Positions 51,490 through 60,221 of a DNA stretch of 64,000 nucleotides are shown one piece after another. A program made the translations under genes and the position numbers. Origin of the DNA: Chloroflexota bacterium (GTDB lineage Bacteria > Chloroflexota > Anaerolineae > Anaerolineales > Villigracilaceae); assembly GCA_016213105.1 (NCBI GenBank), contig JACRBN010000020.1, positions 124,001 through 188,000 of the forward strand, read 5' to 3'. Positions within the stretch are counted from its first letter, which is position 1. Each line of letters begins with the position of its first letter. The notes beneath the pieces were generated by a model. The model was not told where the DNA came from, made no database searches, and saw only the letters and a program-made list of their open reading frames with translations.

Positions 51490-52262
51490 GTGAACTAACC
51501 TACTCTTCAGCCGAGTTGATGATCATCCACGCGGCGCGCCTGCTGCGCGATGGCGACGTGGTCTTTGTCGGCGTCGGCCAGCCCAACCTGGCCTGCAACC
51601 TCGCCAAGCGCACCCATGCCCCCAACCTGGTGATGATCTACGAAGCGGGCGTGATCGGCGCGGAGCCTGCCCGCCTGCCCCTCTCCATCGGCGACCCGAC
51701 CCTGGTGAGCGGCTCGCTCTCGGTGGTCAGCATGTACGACATCTTCGCCAACTACCTCCAGCGCGGCAATGTGGATGTGGGCTTCATGGGCGGCGCCCAG
51801 ATCGACAAGTTTGGCAACATCAATGCGACGGTCATTGGTGACTACGCGAAACCAAAGGTACGCCTGCCTGGTTCGGGCGGCTCGCAGGAAATCGCCGCCT
51901 GGGCCAATCGCTGCTACATCATGACCCCGCACCAGAAGCGCCGCTTCCCCGAAAAAGTGGACTTCCTCACCTCGGCTGGATTCCTCTCGGGGCGCGCGGC
52001 GCGCGAAGCCACGGGCGCGCGCGGCGGCGGGATGCTGGCCGTCGTCACCGACATCGGCATGTTGGAACCTGACGAATCGGGTGAAATGATCCTGACCGCC
52101 CTGCACGCGGGCAAGACCGTCGAGGATGCCAAAGCCAACACAGGCTGGGATCTGAAGACGGCTTCGCAAATTCAGATAACCGATCCGATCACGGAAAAGG
52201 AGCTTCGCATCCTGCGCGAGGAACTCGACCCGAAAGGCATCTACCTTAAAGGCGCAGGGTAG
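51486..52262 (+). CDS. CoA-transferase subunit B (glutaconate/IpdB-like)
   Basis: A 258-residue beta subunit of a family I CoA-transferase. The catalytic Glu is in MIYEAGVIGAEPARLPLSIGD. Other conserved parts are GFMGGAQIDKFGNINATVIGDYAKPKVRLPGSGG and the C-terminal WDLKTASQIQITDPITEKEL. It is the partner of the A subunit at 49213. The close spacing to the hydrolase gene shows that B is expressed with it. Confidence 0.85.
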   Translation: MSELTYSSAELMIIHAARLLRDGDVVFVGVGQPNLACNLAKRTHAPNLVMIYEAGVIGAEPARLPLSIGDPTLVSGSLSVVSMYDIFANYLQRGNVDVGFMGGAQIDKFGNINATVIGDYAKPKVRLPGSGGSQEIAAWANRCYIMTPHQKRRFPEKVDFLTSAGFLSGRAAREATGARGGGMLAVVTDIGMLEPDESGEMILTALHAGKTVEDAKANTGWDLKTASQIQITDPITEKELRILREELDPKGIYLKGAG

Positions 52263-52337
52263 TTCACCTTCCCTAACTTGCAATTTTGTAAGGGCTTGTT
52301 TGCGCTTCTTTCGATAAAATTAATTCGGTTGCGGGTT

Positions 52338-53276
52338 ATGTGGTATTTCTTTCGTCAGGCCAAGGAACTTCAAATTAACGACTCCCAGCTGGGGGTGGAG
52401 GCGTATTTTCGCGACCAGTTATCGAGCGGATTGATCGAAAAACGCCTGGACAACGCATCCCGGGCCGTGATGATCTTTGCGGGCGGCAAACCCGCGGGCG
52501 CATACGCGCTGAAGGACAACTCCTGCAAGCCCATCTCCTTTTCCGATTTCACCACACTCACGACCGCATCGACGAGTGACATTCGCGCTCTCAAGCTGCC
52601 CAACCGCGCCATGCGCCTGGTGTGGCTTTCCCTCGAGTCGCAGGTGCAGGACGTGCTCACCATCCAGGTGGAGGAAACCTGGAGGAATCAGCTCAAGCAA
52701 TGGCAGGATGGAAAGTGGAATGGGCTGGTGGAGGTTAATTGCGAGGCCTATCACGGGTTCGCCCTGTTCCTGGACGGGGTGGCGCAGGAAACCGACACTT
52801 TCTTTTCCAGCGCCCAGGGTTTTACCTCCGATTTCTGCACTTCGAACGAATACCGCAACCAGGTGCGCAAGCTCATCACCTTTAACCTGTCCCCGGATAC
52901 CCAGGCCTACCAATGCGCGATCCTGCGCCGGGGCGCCACGCGCTGGAGCAACAGCCTGCTGGCGCGTTATCGGGAGTTGGTCGGCCAGAAATTGCTGCGC
53001 TCCATGGAACATCAGATAAACATTATCATCCGTCCCTGGGCCTGGGAGATCAGCGTCGCGGACGGTACATTTGTGGATTCGCATTTCTTCCTGCATACCG
53101 ATTATGCCGCCCAGGCCTATCGCGCCATCCTGATGAGCATGGGTACACAGATGAATTTCGTCATCGGGAGCAACTTGACCCTCAGGCTTTTGACCGAGTC
53201 CTATGCCGGCATCCCCGCGAATGAGGGCGCCCTGCTTCAGTCCCACCGTTTAATCCCGGCTGCATTCTCAGAATAA
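52338..53276 (+). CDS. Hypothetical soluble protein
   Basis: A 312-residue protein starting MWYFFRQAKELQIND. No known motif is recognised. The C-terminal 120 residues are alpha/beta with segments such as LLRSMEHQINIIIRPWAWEISVADGTFVDSHFF. The ATG at 52338 is preferred to one at 52278 because the extra residues look non-coding and a TAAAAT box lies at 52315-52320, but there is no clear ribosome site. It is followed closely by a membrane protein gene at 53292. Confidence 0.55.
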   Translation: MWYFFRQAKELQINDSQLGVEAYFRDQLSSGLIEKRLDNASRAVMIFAGGKPAGAYALKDNSCKPISFSDFTTLTTASTSDIRALKLPNRAMRLVWLSLESQVQDVLTIQVEETWRNQLKQWQDGKWNGLVEVNCEAYHGFALFLDGVAQETDTFFSSAQGFTSDFCTSNEYRNQVRKLITFNLSPDTQAYQCAILRRGATRWSNSLLARYRELVGQKLLRSMEHQINIIIRPWAWEISVADGTFVDSHFFLHTDYAAQAYRAILMSMGTQMNFVIGSNLTLRLLTESYAGIPANEGALLQSHRLIPAAFSE

Positions 53277-53291
53277 TCCTAGGATTTCTTA

Positions 53292-54176
53292 ATGAATCAT
53301 CCCGAACCGTTACCCAGGATCGAACCCAAAAAGGTGCTTTGGTTTATCGGAATCTGTTCGGTGGCCGCTGCCAGCTTCCTGGCCTGGGTTTCGACCACAC
53401 AGCCGCTGCCAGTCGAACCGATCGATTGGAATTACCTCGTTTCCTCCACACTGAGCCTTCTGGCCTCCGTGGGGGCTGCGGTCGCGGGCATTATGGTCAC
53501 GCGCCAGTTCAAGACGGATGAAAACCCCCATCGCGTTTGGTTGATCTTCACCCTCGGGTTGTGGTGCTGGGCGCTCGGCCAGGGGATCGTATTCCTCATC
53601 GACGTCACGGCGATGCCATATCCAGACGGCAATTCGATCATTGACCTCGTCTGGATCATGGGCTACGTCTTCCTTGGGCTGTCCCTATATCATCAATTCG
53701 CGCTGCTTTACACTCACGGCAAGGAAAAAAGGATTCCGCTTTACATATTCCTGCTGATCGCAGGCCTTCTGATTTCGGGAGTGTTGACCAGCGTTGCCCG
53801 ACACGCGGGCCTGGGGCTGGAATCGGTCTGGATCGTCACCTTTGTTGCCATGCTCTACCCCGTCTTCGACCTGACCGAGGGGATCGCCGCGATCTGGCTT
53901 TCCCTGCTCTTCGGGCGCGGACATTGGAGTCGCCCCTGGTGGGGCATGATCCTCTTTGCGATTGCTGACGGGGTCGACAGCTTCTACTGGCTGGGTGGAT
54001 ATGCATACATCCCAGCGATGGTGCAAAACGTATTCAACTTCATTTCCGCCACCTTCTCCTTTGGAGGCTACCTGGTCATCGGGTTTACCCTCCTGATGAA
54101 CTATTACATTCTGTGCTATGGTCACGCCAGCGGTTTGCTCAAGCTGCCCAAAATATCCGCCCCGCCTCCCCAATGA
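53292..54176 (+). CDS. Seven- to eight-helix membrane protein, function unknown
   Basis: A 294-residue polytopic protein. Hydrophobic segments lie near residues 16-33, 50-70, 82-105, 115-140, 150-170, 180-205, 215-235 and 250-275. The layout resembles the sensor modules of membrane diguanylate cyclases, but no GGDEF or other output domain is attached. An AGGATT site precedes the ATG. It ends 10 nt before a strong terminator. Confidence 0.65.
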   Translation: MNHPEPLPRIEPKKVLWFIGICSVAAASFLAWVSTTQPLPVEPIDWNYLVSSTLSLLASVGAAVAGIMVTRQFKTDENPHRVWLIFTLGLWCWALGQGIVFLIDVTAMPYPDGNSIIDLVWIMGYVFLGLSLYHQFALLYTHGKEKRIPLYIFLLIAGLLISGVLTSVARHAGLGLESVWIVTFVAMLYPVFDLTEGIAAIWLSLLFGRGHWSRPWWGMILFAIADGVDSFYWLGGYAYIPAMVQNVFNFISATFSFGGYLVIGFTLLMNYYILCYGHASGLLKLPKISAPPPQ

Positions 54177-54186
54177 CCTGGTTCAG

Positions 54187-54212
54187 GACCGCCGCACGGC
54201 GGTCTTTTTTTT
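54187..54212 (+). terminator. Rho-independent terminator
   Basis: GACCGCCG and CGGCGGTC around a CA loop, followed by eight or nine T residues. Confidence 0.9.
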
Positions 54213-54276
54213 GCAACCTGCACAGCCGGCCAGCGTACATATTGATGAATATCGGATGACTGGAGGCACATATCAA

Positions 54277-54471
54277 ATGACCACACAACAAAAAGCTTTA
54301 CGACGTTCGCGCAACAATCGCATGGTTGCCGGTGTTTGCGGCGGCCTGGGTGAATTTTTCGGGATCAGTCCCGTCTGGTTCAGGCTCGGATTTCTGATTG
54401 CCTTGATCCCCGGCGGCATCCCCGGCATCGGCCTGTATATCCTGATGTGGCTGATCATGCCCAAGGGATAA
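54277..54471 (+). CDS. PspC domain protein
   Basis: A 64-residue protein that is essentially one PspC domain: LRRSRNNRMVAGVCGGLGEFFGI, then a hydrophobic helix LGFLIALIPGGIPGIGLYILMWLIMP. PspC proteins sense membrane stress and interact with phage-shock PspA; here no pspA is nearby. GGAGG (54261-54265) sets the ATG at 54277, and the frame's longer upstream extension is rejected. It stands alone between two terminators. Confidence 0.85.
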   Translation: MTTQQKALRRSRNNRMVAGVCGGLGEFFGISPVWFRLGFLIALIPGGIPGIGLYILMWLIMPKG

Positions 54472-54489
54472 AATCCCGTTCATGACTGC

Positions 54490-54520
54490 AAAAGCCCGCT
54501 TCATGAAGCGGGCTTTTCGT
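54490..54520 (+). terminator. Rho-independent terminator after the PspC gene
   Basis: AAAAGCCCGCTTC and GAAGCGGGCTTTT around a 2-nt AT loop, followed by CGTTT. Confidence 0.85.
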
Positions 54521-54574
54521 TTAACCCCGCCAGCGCGCCCGCTGAAACGGAAGAGGGAGTGTCAAAAATCAGCG

Positions 54575-54583
54575 TGATATAAT
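54575..54583 (+). promoter_or_regulatory. Extended -10 box of the SGNH-MBOAT-FAAL operon
   Basis: TGATATAAT (TG-N-TATAAT) ends 7 nt before the ATG at 54591, so the mRNA probably begins at the start codon. Confidence 0.6.
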
Positions 54584-54590
54584 CCGCCGA

Positions 54591-55604
54591 ATGAAAACCG
54601 TAAAAATCAGTTTGCCATTCGGGCGAACTTTTTTTCAATCCCTTCTGTTTACCCTGGCATTCTGTGCCGCGCTCGAATTCCTCTCCAGGACGCCTGTCGT
54701 TGACAGGCTTTTTCTTCCCGAGTCGTACGGCAGCTCACATCCCCACTTCGAAACACAAATGAAACAACTGAAGGCCAGGGTGGCCCGCGAGGGGCAGGTG
54801 GACTGCATCTTCATCGGAAATTCACAGGTGCTGTATGGGATCGATCCTGTGACAGTCGAGCAGACCTACCTGGATGAAACGGGGCGCGCCATCCACTGTC
54901 AGAATTTCGGGCTGGGAGGCCTGCCCCCCATGTCGGCGGCCCCCCTGGCGCAGGTACTGATCAAAAACTTCCATCCCGAGATCATTGTGTTTGGAACGGG
55001 TCTGTGGGATTACTCATCCGCCAATGCCGACTCGACGCATGCCAGCCTGATGTCCTCTCCCTGGTTCAAATATCAGTTCGATGACTTCACCCTGGACGGC
55101 TGGTTCTATGAAAACTCCAATGCATTCCGATATATTTTCGGGGTGGACCGCGCGTTGAAAAGCCCGGACGACAAGAGCGACCGCATCGATGTCAATGGTC
55201 ACGCCGCCTATTCGGGCCAAACCCAATTGACACTGAATGAACAACTGGAGTATTTCGAAACCATCGCGAAGCGGCCCGAGTTGACGCAGCGGCAGATGGA
55301 CGGCCTCCATGACCTGCTGGCGCTCAACTCCAGTCAGGTCAAAATCATCGTCATTGAAACCCCTTTCGACCCGGCCTTCCTCGAAGCCAGGCGAAAAGCC
55401 CGCCTGTTGTACCCGGACTTCAAGAACATGCTGACGGCCCAAACCAGCCTGGCGGGTGTTGACCTATGGCTGACCCAGGACTCCATCGACTTCCCGCAGG
55501 AAGAGTGGTATGACCTGATTCACCTCAACGGAGAGGGTGCCATTCATTTCAGCCGATTGCTGGGGTCATACCTGGCCGCAATTCTCCCCGCATCGCCGCA
55601 ATAA
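54591..55604 (+). CDS. Membrane-anchored SGNH/GDSL-like protein, copy 1 (DltD/AlgJ-like)
   Basis: A 337-residue exported protein with an N-terminal signal anchor (FFQSLLFTLAFCAALEFL). SGNH-type blocks are seen: DCIFIGNSQV with Ser78 as block I, GLGGLPP as block II, and YDLIHLN with Asp308 and His311 as block V. The block III Asn is not obvious (FGTGLWDYS). Such proteins finish O-acyl transfer on the outer side in Dlt, alginate and peptidoglycan acetylation systems. It is about half identical by eye to the next gene. The exported acceptor is unknown. Confidence 0.75.
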   Translation: MKTVKISLPFGRTFFQSLLFTLAFCAALEFLSRTPVVDRLFLPESYGSSHPHFETQMKQLKARVAREGQVDCIFIGNSQVLYGIDPVTVEQTYLDETGRAIHCQNFGLGGLPPMSAAPLAQVLIKNFHPEIIVFGTGLWDYSSANADSTHASLMSSPWFKYQFDDFTLDGWFYENSNAFRYIFGVDRALKSPDDKSDRIDVNGHAAYSGQTQLTLNEQLEYFETIAKRPELTQRQMDGLHDLLALNSSQVKIIVIETPFDPAFLEARRKARLLYPDFKNMLTAQTSLAGVDLWLTQDSIDFPQEEWYDLIHLNGEGAIHFSRLLGSYLAAILPASPQ

Positions 55605-55623
55605 CCCCCGTCCAGGCTCGAAA

Positions 55624-55651
55624 TTGGCCCAAAACTTGGGCATGATATAAT
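55624..55651 (+). promoter_or_regulatory. Internal promoter before SGNH copy 2
   Basis: TTGGCC (55624-55629), a 16-nt spacer and TATAAT (55646-55651) with TGA before it, making an extended -10. The box ends 7 nt before the ATG at 55659. The pattern is the same as that upstream of copy 1. Confidence 0.55.
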
Positions 55652-55658
55652 CGCCGCG

Positions 55659-56675
55659 ATGAAAAGCCTGAAAATCACAGCGCCCTTTGGCGAAATATTC
55701 CTGCGATCTGTCCTGTATCTACTCCTTTTTTGCGCGGCGCTCGAATTATTTGCGAGAACACCGGCGGCACACATTTTCTTCCCGCGTGAATCATACGGCA
55801 CGTCCCACCCGCACTTCGAAGTGCAGCTGCGCCGGCTGAGGGACAGGATCGCGGCAGGCGAACAAGTCGACTGCATCTTCATTGGGAATTCCCAGGTTCT
55901 GTACGGCCTCCAACCCTCCGTGGTGGAGGATGCCTATCACGAGCAAACCGGAAAAACGATCCACTGCCAGAATTTTGGTCTGGGCGGACTGACCCCGCTG
56001 ACCGCAGGCCCGCTGACCAGGGTGCTGATCAAGAACTTCCATCCCTCCCTGATCGTATTCGAAACGGGCGTGCTGGACTACTCAACCTCCAACATGGAGG
56101 GAACAGATGTGAGCATCATGTCCTCCCCCTGGATGAAGTACCAGCTTGGAGTCTTCTCCGTCGACGGCTGGCTGTACGAACACTCGAACGGCTTCCGCCT
56201 GATCTTTGGCATCGACCGCGCCATCAAAGCCATCGAGGAAAACGACACCGAGATCGAAGCCGATGGACATTCCACGCTGATGGGGCAGACGGAAACGCCC
56301 ATGGAGGATCAACTCAAACATTTTGAAGCCTCCCTCGAAGCCCTGCAAATCACGGAGCGCCACGTGGGCGGCCTGAAGAAACTGCTGTCCATCCATTCGA
56401 AACAGGTGCAGATCATCGTCATCGAGACCCCCACCCACCCCGTGTTCTATGCGTCCAAACGCAAGGTCCGCAACCTGTACCCGGACTTCGAAAAAATGCT
56501 GGTCTTTCAGACGAGTCAGGCTGGAGTCCCGCTGTGGTTGAGTCGGGAGGCGCTCGACCTGCCAGCGGAAACCTGGCATGACCTGGCCCACCTGAATGAA
56601 GATGGGGCCGTGTTGCTCAGCCGACAGCTTGGGCAGTTCCTTGCCACAGTCTACACGCCCCCAACATCCCCCTGA
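55659..56675 (+). CDS. Membrane-anchored SGNH/GDSL-like protein, copy 2 (DltD/AlgJ-like)
   Basis: A 338-residue paralogue of the previous gene. The signal anchor is SVLYLLLFCAALELFA, DCIFIGNSQVLYGLQP contains Ser78, GLGGLTPL is the block II equivalent, and WHDLAHLN carries the Asp/His dyad. The shared SRTP/ARTP, ESYG(S/T)SHPHFE and HCQNFGLGG segments show a tandem duplication. The stop is 20 nt before the MBOAT start, which has no good ribosome site, so coupling is likely. Confidence 0.75.
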   Translation: MKSLKITAPFGEIFLRSVLYLLLFCAALELFARTPAAHIFFPRESYGTSHPHFEVQLRRLRDRIAAGEQVDCIFIGNSQVLYGLQPSVVEDAYHEQTGKTIHCQNFGLGGLTPLTAGPLTRVLIKNFHPSLIVFETGVLDYSTSNMEGTDVSIMSSPWMKYQLGVFSVDGWLYEHSNGFRLIFGIDRAIKAIEENDTEIEADGHSTLMGQTETPMEDQLKHFEASLEALQITERHVGGLKKLLSIHSKQVQIIVIETPTHPVFYASKRKVRNLYPDFEKMLVFQTSQAGVPLWLSREALDLPAETWHDLAHLNEDGAVLLSRQLGQFLATVYTPPTSP

Positions 56676-56695
56676 TCTGCCCGATACCCTTCGAA

Positions 56696-58138
56696 ATGAC
56701 TGATTTTTTCTCCAATCTCTCCATCACAACCCTTGGCTTTTTTGCCTTCGTCCTGATCACATTTGGGATTTATTACCTGGTTCCCAGGAAGGCCCAGAAC
56801 CTCGTGCTTCTGCTGGCCTCCCTCGTTTTTTGCATTACCTGGAACTGGACGTTTGCCCTGATCCTGGTTGTCTTCTCGATCATCAATTATTTCCTGGCCC
56901 TGCAGATCGACTCCTCACAGGACAAGGCCCGCCTACGCTGGCTCTGGACTGGCATCGTGCTCAATGTAAGCGCGCTGCTGTTCTACAAGTACTTCGATCA
57001 GTCACAGGTCATCTTTTTCAAGGCCCTGTTCCGGCTGGGAGTCACCCCCACCCAACTGGAATTAAGCATCCTGCAACCGATCGGAATTTCGTTCTACGTC
57101 CTGCAGGCGATTTCCTACCTGGTGGACATTTTCCGCAAACAAATTGCCGTCAACCGCAACTTCCTGGAAGTGTCCCTGTACCTGGCCTATTTCCCAAAAC
57201 TGCTGGCGGGGCCTATCGAGCGGGCGCAGAATTTCTTCGACCAGTTGCGCGCCGACCGCGTACTGGACAACCAACAGCTTACCGACAGCCTGCTGAAGAT
57301 CTTCGTGGGATTGAGCCGCAAGATCATCATCTCCGATACCATCCTGCAAACCATCCCCAGGGGTGTGTTCGCCAACCCATCGGCGTATTCCATCATGGAC
57401 CTGGTCTTCTGGTGGTTCGCATTCGGCGTGATGGTCTACAATGACTTCGCCGGCTACACCAGCATCGCCCGGGGCGTGAGCGGCCTGTTTGGGATCCAAC
57501 TCTCGCCCAATTTCGAGCAGCCGTTCTTCTCCACCAGTTTCCTGGATTTTTGGAATCGCTGGCACATGTCGCTGTCCAACTGGCTGAGGGATTACATCTA
57601 CCTGCCCGTCAGCCGCGCGATGTTGCGCCGCAACCCCAGCGGCCGTTACCTGCCCAACCTGATCGTCCCGCCGTTGGTCACCATGCTCGTCAGCGGAATC
57701 TGGCACGGGGCGGCCATCCATTTCATTCTGTGGGGTCTCCTCAACGGCGCCGTCCAGGCCTGGGAACGGGTTCAAAAATCCCGACGCAAATCGGCGGCCC
57801 CGCCCCTCACGAAGTGGGCCATCATCGGTACCATCTTCGTGCTGTTGATTATCAACGTGCCCTTCAAATTGGATATTGCGGGAGCCCTGGCTTTTTGGAG
57901 CGGGCTGTTCCGTTGGGGCCCATTCCAAACCTTTACCCTGGCCACCACCCTTAAACCTTTCTTCGTCATCGCCCTGTCTTTTTATCTTGATGTGAAGCAA
58001 CTACCCGAAAGAGACGAGCGGGGACTGCTGCGCCTGCCAAAAGCCACCCAGATTTTCCTGCTGGCAGCGGGGCTGTTCCTCCTTTTCCTGGCAACCCGAC
58101 AACAGATTGCCGCACCCTTCATTTACCAGGAGTTCTAA
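56696..58138 (+). CDS. MBOAT family O-acyltransferase (DltB/AlgI-like)
   Basis: A 480-residue polytopic protein with about 11 membrane helices. MBOAT hallmarks: PIGISFYVLQAISYLVDIFR, FPKLLAGPIERA, FWNRWHMSLSNWLRDYIYLP, and the catalytic His337 in LVSGIWHGAAIHFILWG. MBOATs pass an acyl group from a cytoplasmic carrier to an acceptor outside. It sits between two SGNH genes and an ACP-FAAL pair. The stop is 3 nt before the ACP start, and an AGGAG site for ACP lies inside its end. Confidence 0.9.
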   Translation: MTDFFSNLSITTLGFFAFVLITFGIYYLVPRKAQNLVLLLASLVFCITWNWTFALILVVFSIINYFLALQIDSSQDKARLRWLWTGIVLNVSALLFYKYFDQSQVIFFKALFRLGVTPTQLELSILQPIGISFYVLQAISYLVDIFRKQIAVNRNFLEVSLYLAYFPKLLAGPIERAQNFFDQLRADRVLDNQQLTDSLLKIFVGLSRKIIISDTILQTIPRGVFANPSAYSIMDLVFWWFAFGVMVYNDFAGYTSIARGVSGLFGIQLSPNFEQPFFSTSFLDFWNRWHMSLSNWLRDYIYLPVSRAMLRRNPSGRYLPNLIVPPLVTMLVSGIWHGAAIHFILWGLLNGAVQAWERVQKSRRKSAAPPLTKWAIIGTIFVLLIINVPFKLDIAGALAFWSGLFRWGPFQTFTLATTLKPFFVIALSFYLDVKQLPERDERGLLRLPKATQIFLLAAGLFLLFLATRQQIAAPFIYQEF

Positions 58139-58141
58139 CCC

Positions 58142-58396
58142 ATGGATCAGAACGAGATCAAAGCCAAACTGAGAAAATTCATCTGCAACGAGATCCTGAA
58201 CAATGCAGAATACCCCCTCAAGGACGATGAGGCGCTCATCACCAGCGGCCTGATGGATTCCTTCTCGCTCGCGCAGGTCGGCGTCTTTGCCGAGCTCGAG
58301 TTCAACGTTTACATCCCCGACCCCGAGCTGACGGTGGATCGGATGAATACACTGGACGACATGAGCGCGCGCATTCTGGAGAAGATGCAGGCATGA
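58142..58396 (+). CDS. Acyl carrier protein
   Basis: An 84-residue carrier protein. The phosphopantetheine attachment site is Ser40 in GLMDSFSL, and the acidic helices are typical. It is more like DltC or a PKS-type carrier than the AcpP of fatty acid synthesis. It lies between the MBOAT and the FAAL gene and overlaps the FAAL start by 4 nt, so the three are one functional set: FAAL loads the carrier, MBOAT unloads it. Confidence 0.85.
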   Translation: MDQNEIKAKLRKFICNEILNNAEYPLKDDEALITSGLMDSFSLAQVGVFAELEFNVYIPDPELTVDRMNTLDDMSARILEKMQA

Positions 58397-60153
58397 GCGC
58401 CGACCCGCTTCGTTTCAACACCCTGATGGACGCCCTGCTTTATCGGGCGGAGCACCAGCCCAACGAGCTTGCCTACCTTTACCTGGAAGACGGCGAATCC
58501 ATCGAGATTCCCATCACCTTCGGCGAGCTGGATCGCCGCGTCCGCGCGTTTGCCGCCCACCTGCAAACCATCGTGAAGCCTGGCGACCGCGCCCTGCTGC
58601 TCTACCCCACGGGGTTGGAATTCATCATCGCCTACCTGGGCTGCCTGTACGCCGACGTGATCGCCGTCCCCACCACGGTGCCGCACCTCAAGCGGTCCAG
58701 TCCGCGGCTGCTGTTGATGATGAAGGATGCCGAGGCGCACGTTGCCTGCACGACGCGCGGCGTGTACGAAAAGATCAAGTTCCTGGCCGACGAGAACGTC
58801 GAGTTCAGTGATGTACGCTGGGTGCTCTCGGAGGAAGTGCGGGAGGATGGCGCCGCCGACTGGCAGAAGCCCGAAAGCCAGCCCGACAACATTGCATTTC
58901 TTCAATACACATCAGGCTCGACCAGCGTCCCCAAGGGCGTGATGATCACCAACTTCAACCTGGTGCGCACCATCGAGGACATCCAGATTGGCGTCATGCT
59001 CGACAAAAACTCGGTCATCGTCTCGTGGCTGCCCGTCTTTCACGATATGGGCCTGATCTTCGGGCTGCTTTCGGCCGTGTACGCAGGAATTCCAAGCTAC
59101 ATCATGTCGCCAGTCAGTTTCCTCGAAAAGCCGTACCGCTGGCTGCATGCCATCTCGAGGTTCAAGGGCACACACACGGCCGCGCCCAATTTTGCCTATG
59201 AGTTGTGCACGCGAAAAATTTCCGAGGATGAAAAGAAAGTCATCGACCTGAGCAGCCTGGTATGTGTTGTCAACGCAGCGGAACCGGTGCGGCTGGAAAC
59301 CATGGTTGAATTTTCGAAGGCATTCGAGTTCTGTAAATTCAGATTTGATCAATTTACTCCATCCTACGGGCTGGCGGAGGCTACCGTCAAGGTCAGCAAC
59401 AAGAAGATTGGAGAGACGCCTGCGTACTGCATTTTGAACTCGAGCGACCTCGAAAAGAACAAACTGGTCTTCGTCCAGGAATCCGACCCCAACGCGTACC
59501 CCAGCATCGGCTGCGGCTGGTCGGCCATCGACGCGGACATTCGCATTGTCAATCCCGCCACGCGCGTGCAAAGTCCCCCCAATGAGGTCGGCGAAATCTG
59601 GATCCAGAGCGACAGCGTGGCCCTGGGTTACTGGCAGCGTCCCGACGTCAGCCGGGAAACCTTCCAGGCGCGCCTGGCAGACACGGACGAGGGTCCGTTC
59701 ATGCGCACGGGCGACATGGGCTTCATCCACGACGGTCAGGTCTACATCGCGGGCCGCATCAAGGATATGGTCATCATCCAGGGACGGAATTATTACCCGC
59801 AGGACATCGAACTCACCATGGAAAAGTGCCATCCCGCCCTGCGTCCCAGTTGCGGCGCGGCCTTTGCCATCGATGACGGGGAGGCCGAGCATCTTGTCGT
59901 GGTGCAGGAGGTTCGCAGGGAATTCCGCAAGAGCGATAACTTCAAGGAAATTGCCGACGCCATTCGCATGGCGGTGGCCAAGAATCACGGCTTGCGCGTT
60001 CATGCGGCCGTGCTGATCCCGCCCTCCACCATCCACAAGACCACCAGCGGCAAGATCCAGCGCAGCGCCGTGCGCGAGGCCTTCACAAACGGCACGCTCG
60101 AAATCCTATACGAATGGCGCGCGCCTGTGATGCCCGGCAGACCGACTGGCTAA
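58393..60153 (+). CDS. Fatty acyl-AMP ligase (FAAL)
   Basis: A 586-residue ANL enzyme. Motifs: FLQYTSGSTSVPKGVMITNFNLV, SWLPVFHDMGLIFGLLSAVYAGIP, SPVSFLEKPYRWLHAISRFKGTHTAAPNFAYELC, NAAEPVR and YGLAEATVKVS. The adenylation-type C-terminus carries Lys554 in TTSGKIQR. FAALs activate fatty acids as acyl-AMP and transfer them to an ACP instead of CoA, which fits the adjacent carrier gene. DltA, which activates D-Ala, lacks these FAAL features, so the system is Dlt-like in logic only. Acyl chain length is unknown. Confidence 0.9.
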   Translation: MSADPLRFNTLMDALLYRAEHQPNELAYLYLEDGESIEIPITFGELDRRVRAFAAHLQTIVKPGDRALLLYPTGLEFIIAYLGCLYADVIAVPTTVPHLKRSSPRLLLMMKDAEAHVACTTRGVYEKIKFLADENVEFSDVRWVLSEEVREDGAADWQKPESQPDNIAFLQYTSGSTSVPKGVMITNFNLVRTIEDIQIGVMLDKNSVIVSWLPVFHDMGLIFGLLSAVYAGIPSYIMSPVSFLEKPYRWLHAISRFKGTHTAAPNFAYELCTRKISEDEKKVIDLSSLVCVVNAAEPVRLETMVEFSKAFEFCKFRFDQFTPSYGLAEATVKVSNKKIGETPAYCILNSSDLEKNKLVFVQESDPNAYPSIGCGWSAIDADIRIVNPATRVQSPPNEVGEIWIQSDSVALGYWQRPDVSRETFQARLADTDEGPFMRTGDMGFIHDGQVYIAGRIKDMVIIQGRNYYPQDIELTMEKCHPALRPSCGAAFAIDDGEAEHLVVVQEVRREFRKSDNFKEIADAIRMAVAKNHGLRVHAAVLIPPSTIHKTTSGKIQRSAVREAFTNGTLEILYEWRAPVMPGRPTG

Positions 60154-60177
60154 AGGAGTACCCTTTTGCCATTTACC

Positions 60178-60220
60178 AAACCTGCCTTTCGCACTACAGT
60201 GGAGGGGCAGGTTTTTATTT
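60178..60220 (+). terminator. Rho-independent terminator after the FAAL gene
   Basis: AAACCTGCC (60178-60186) and GGCAGGTTT (60206-60214) with a T-rich tail that runs into the start of the HAD gene. Confidence 0.75.
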
Positions 60221-60221
60221 T

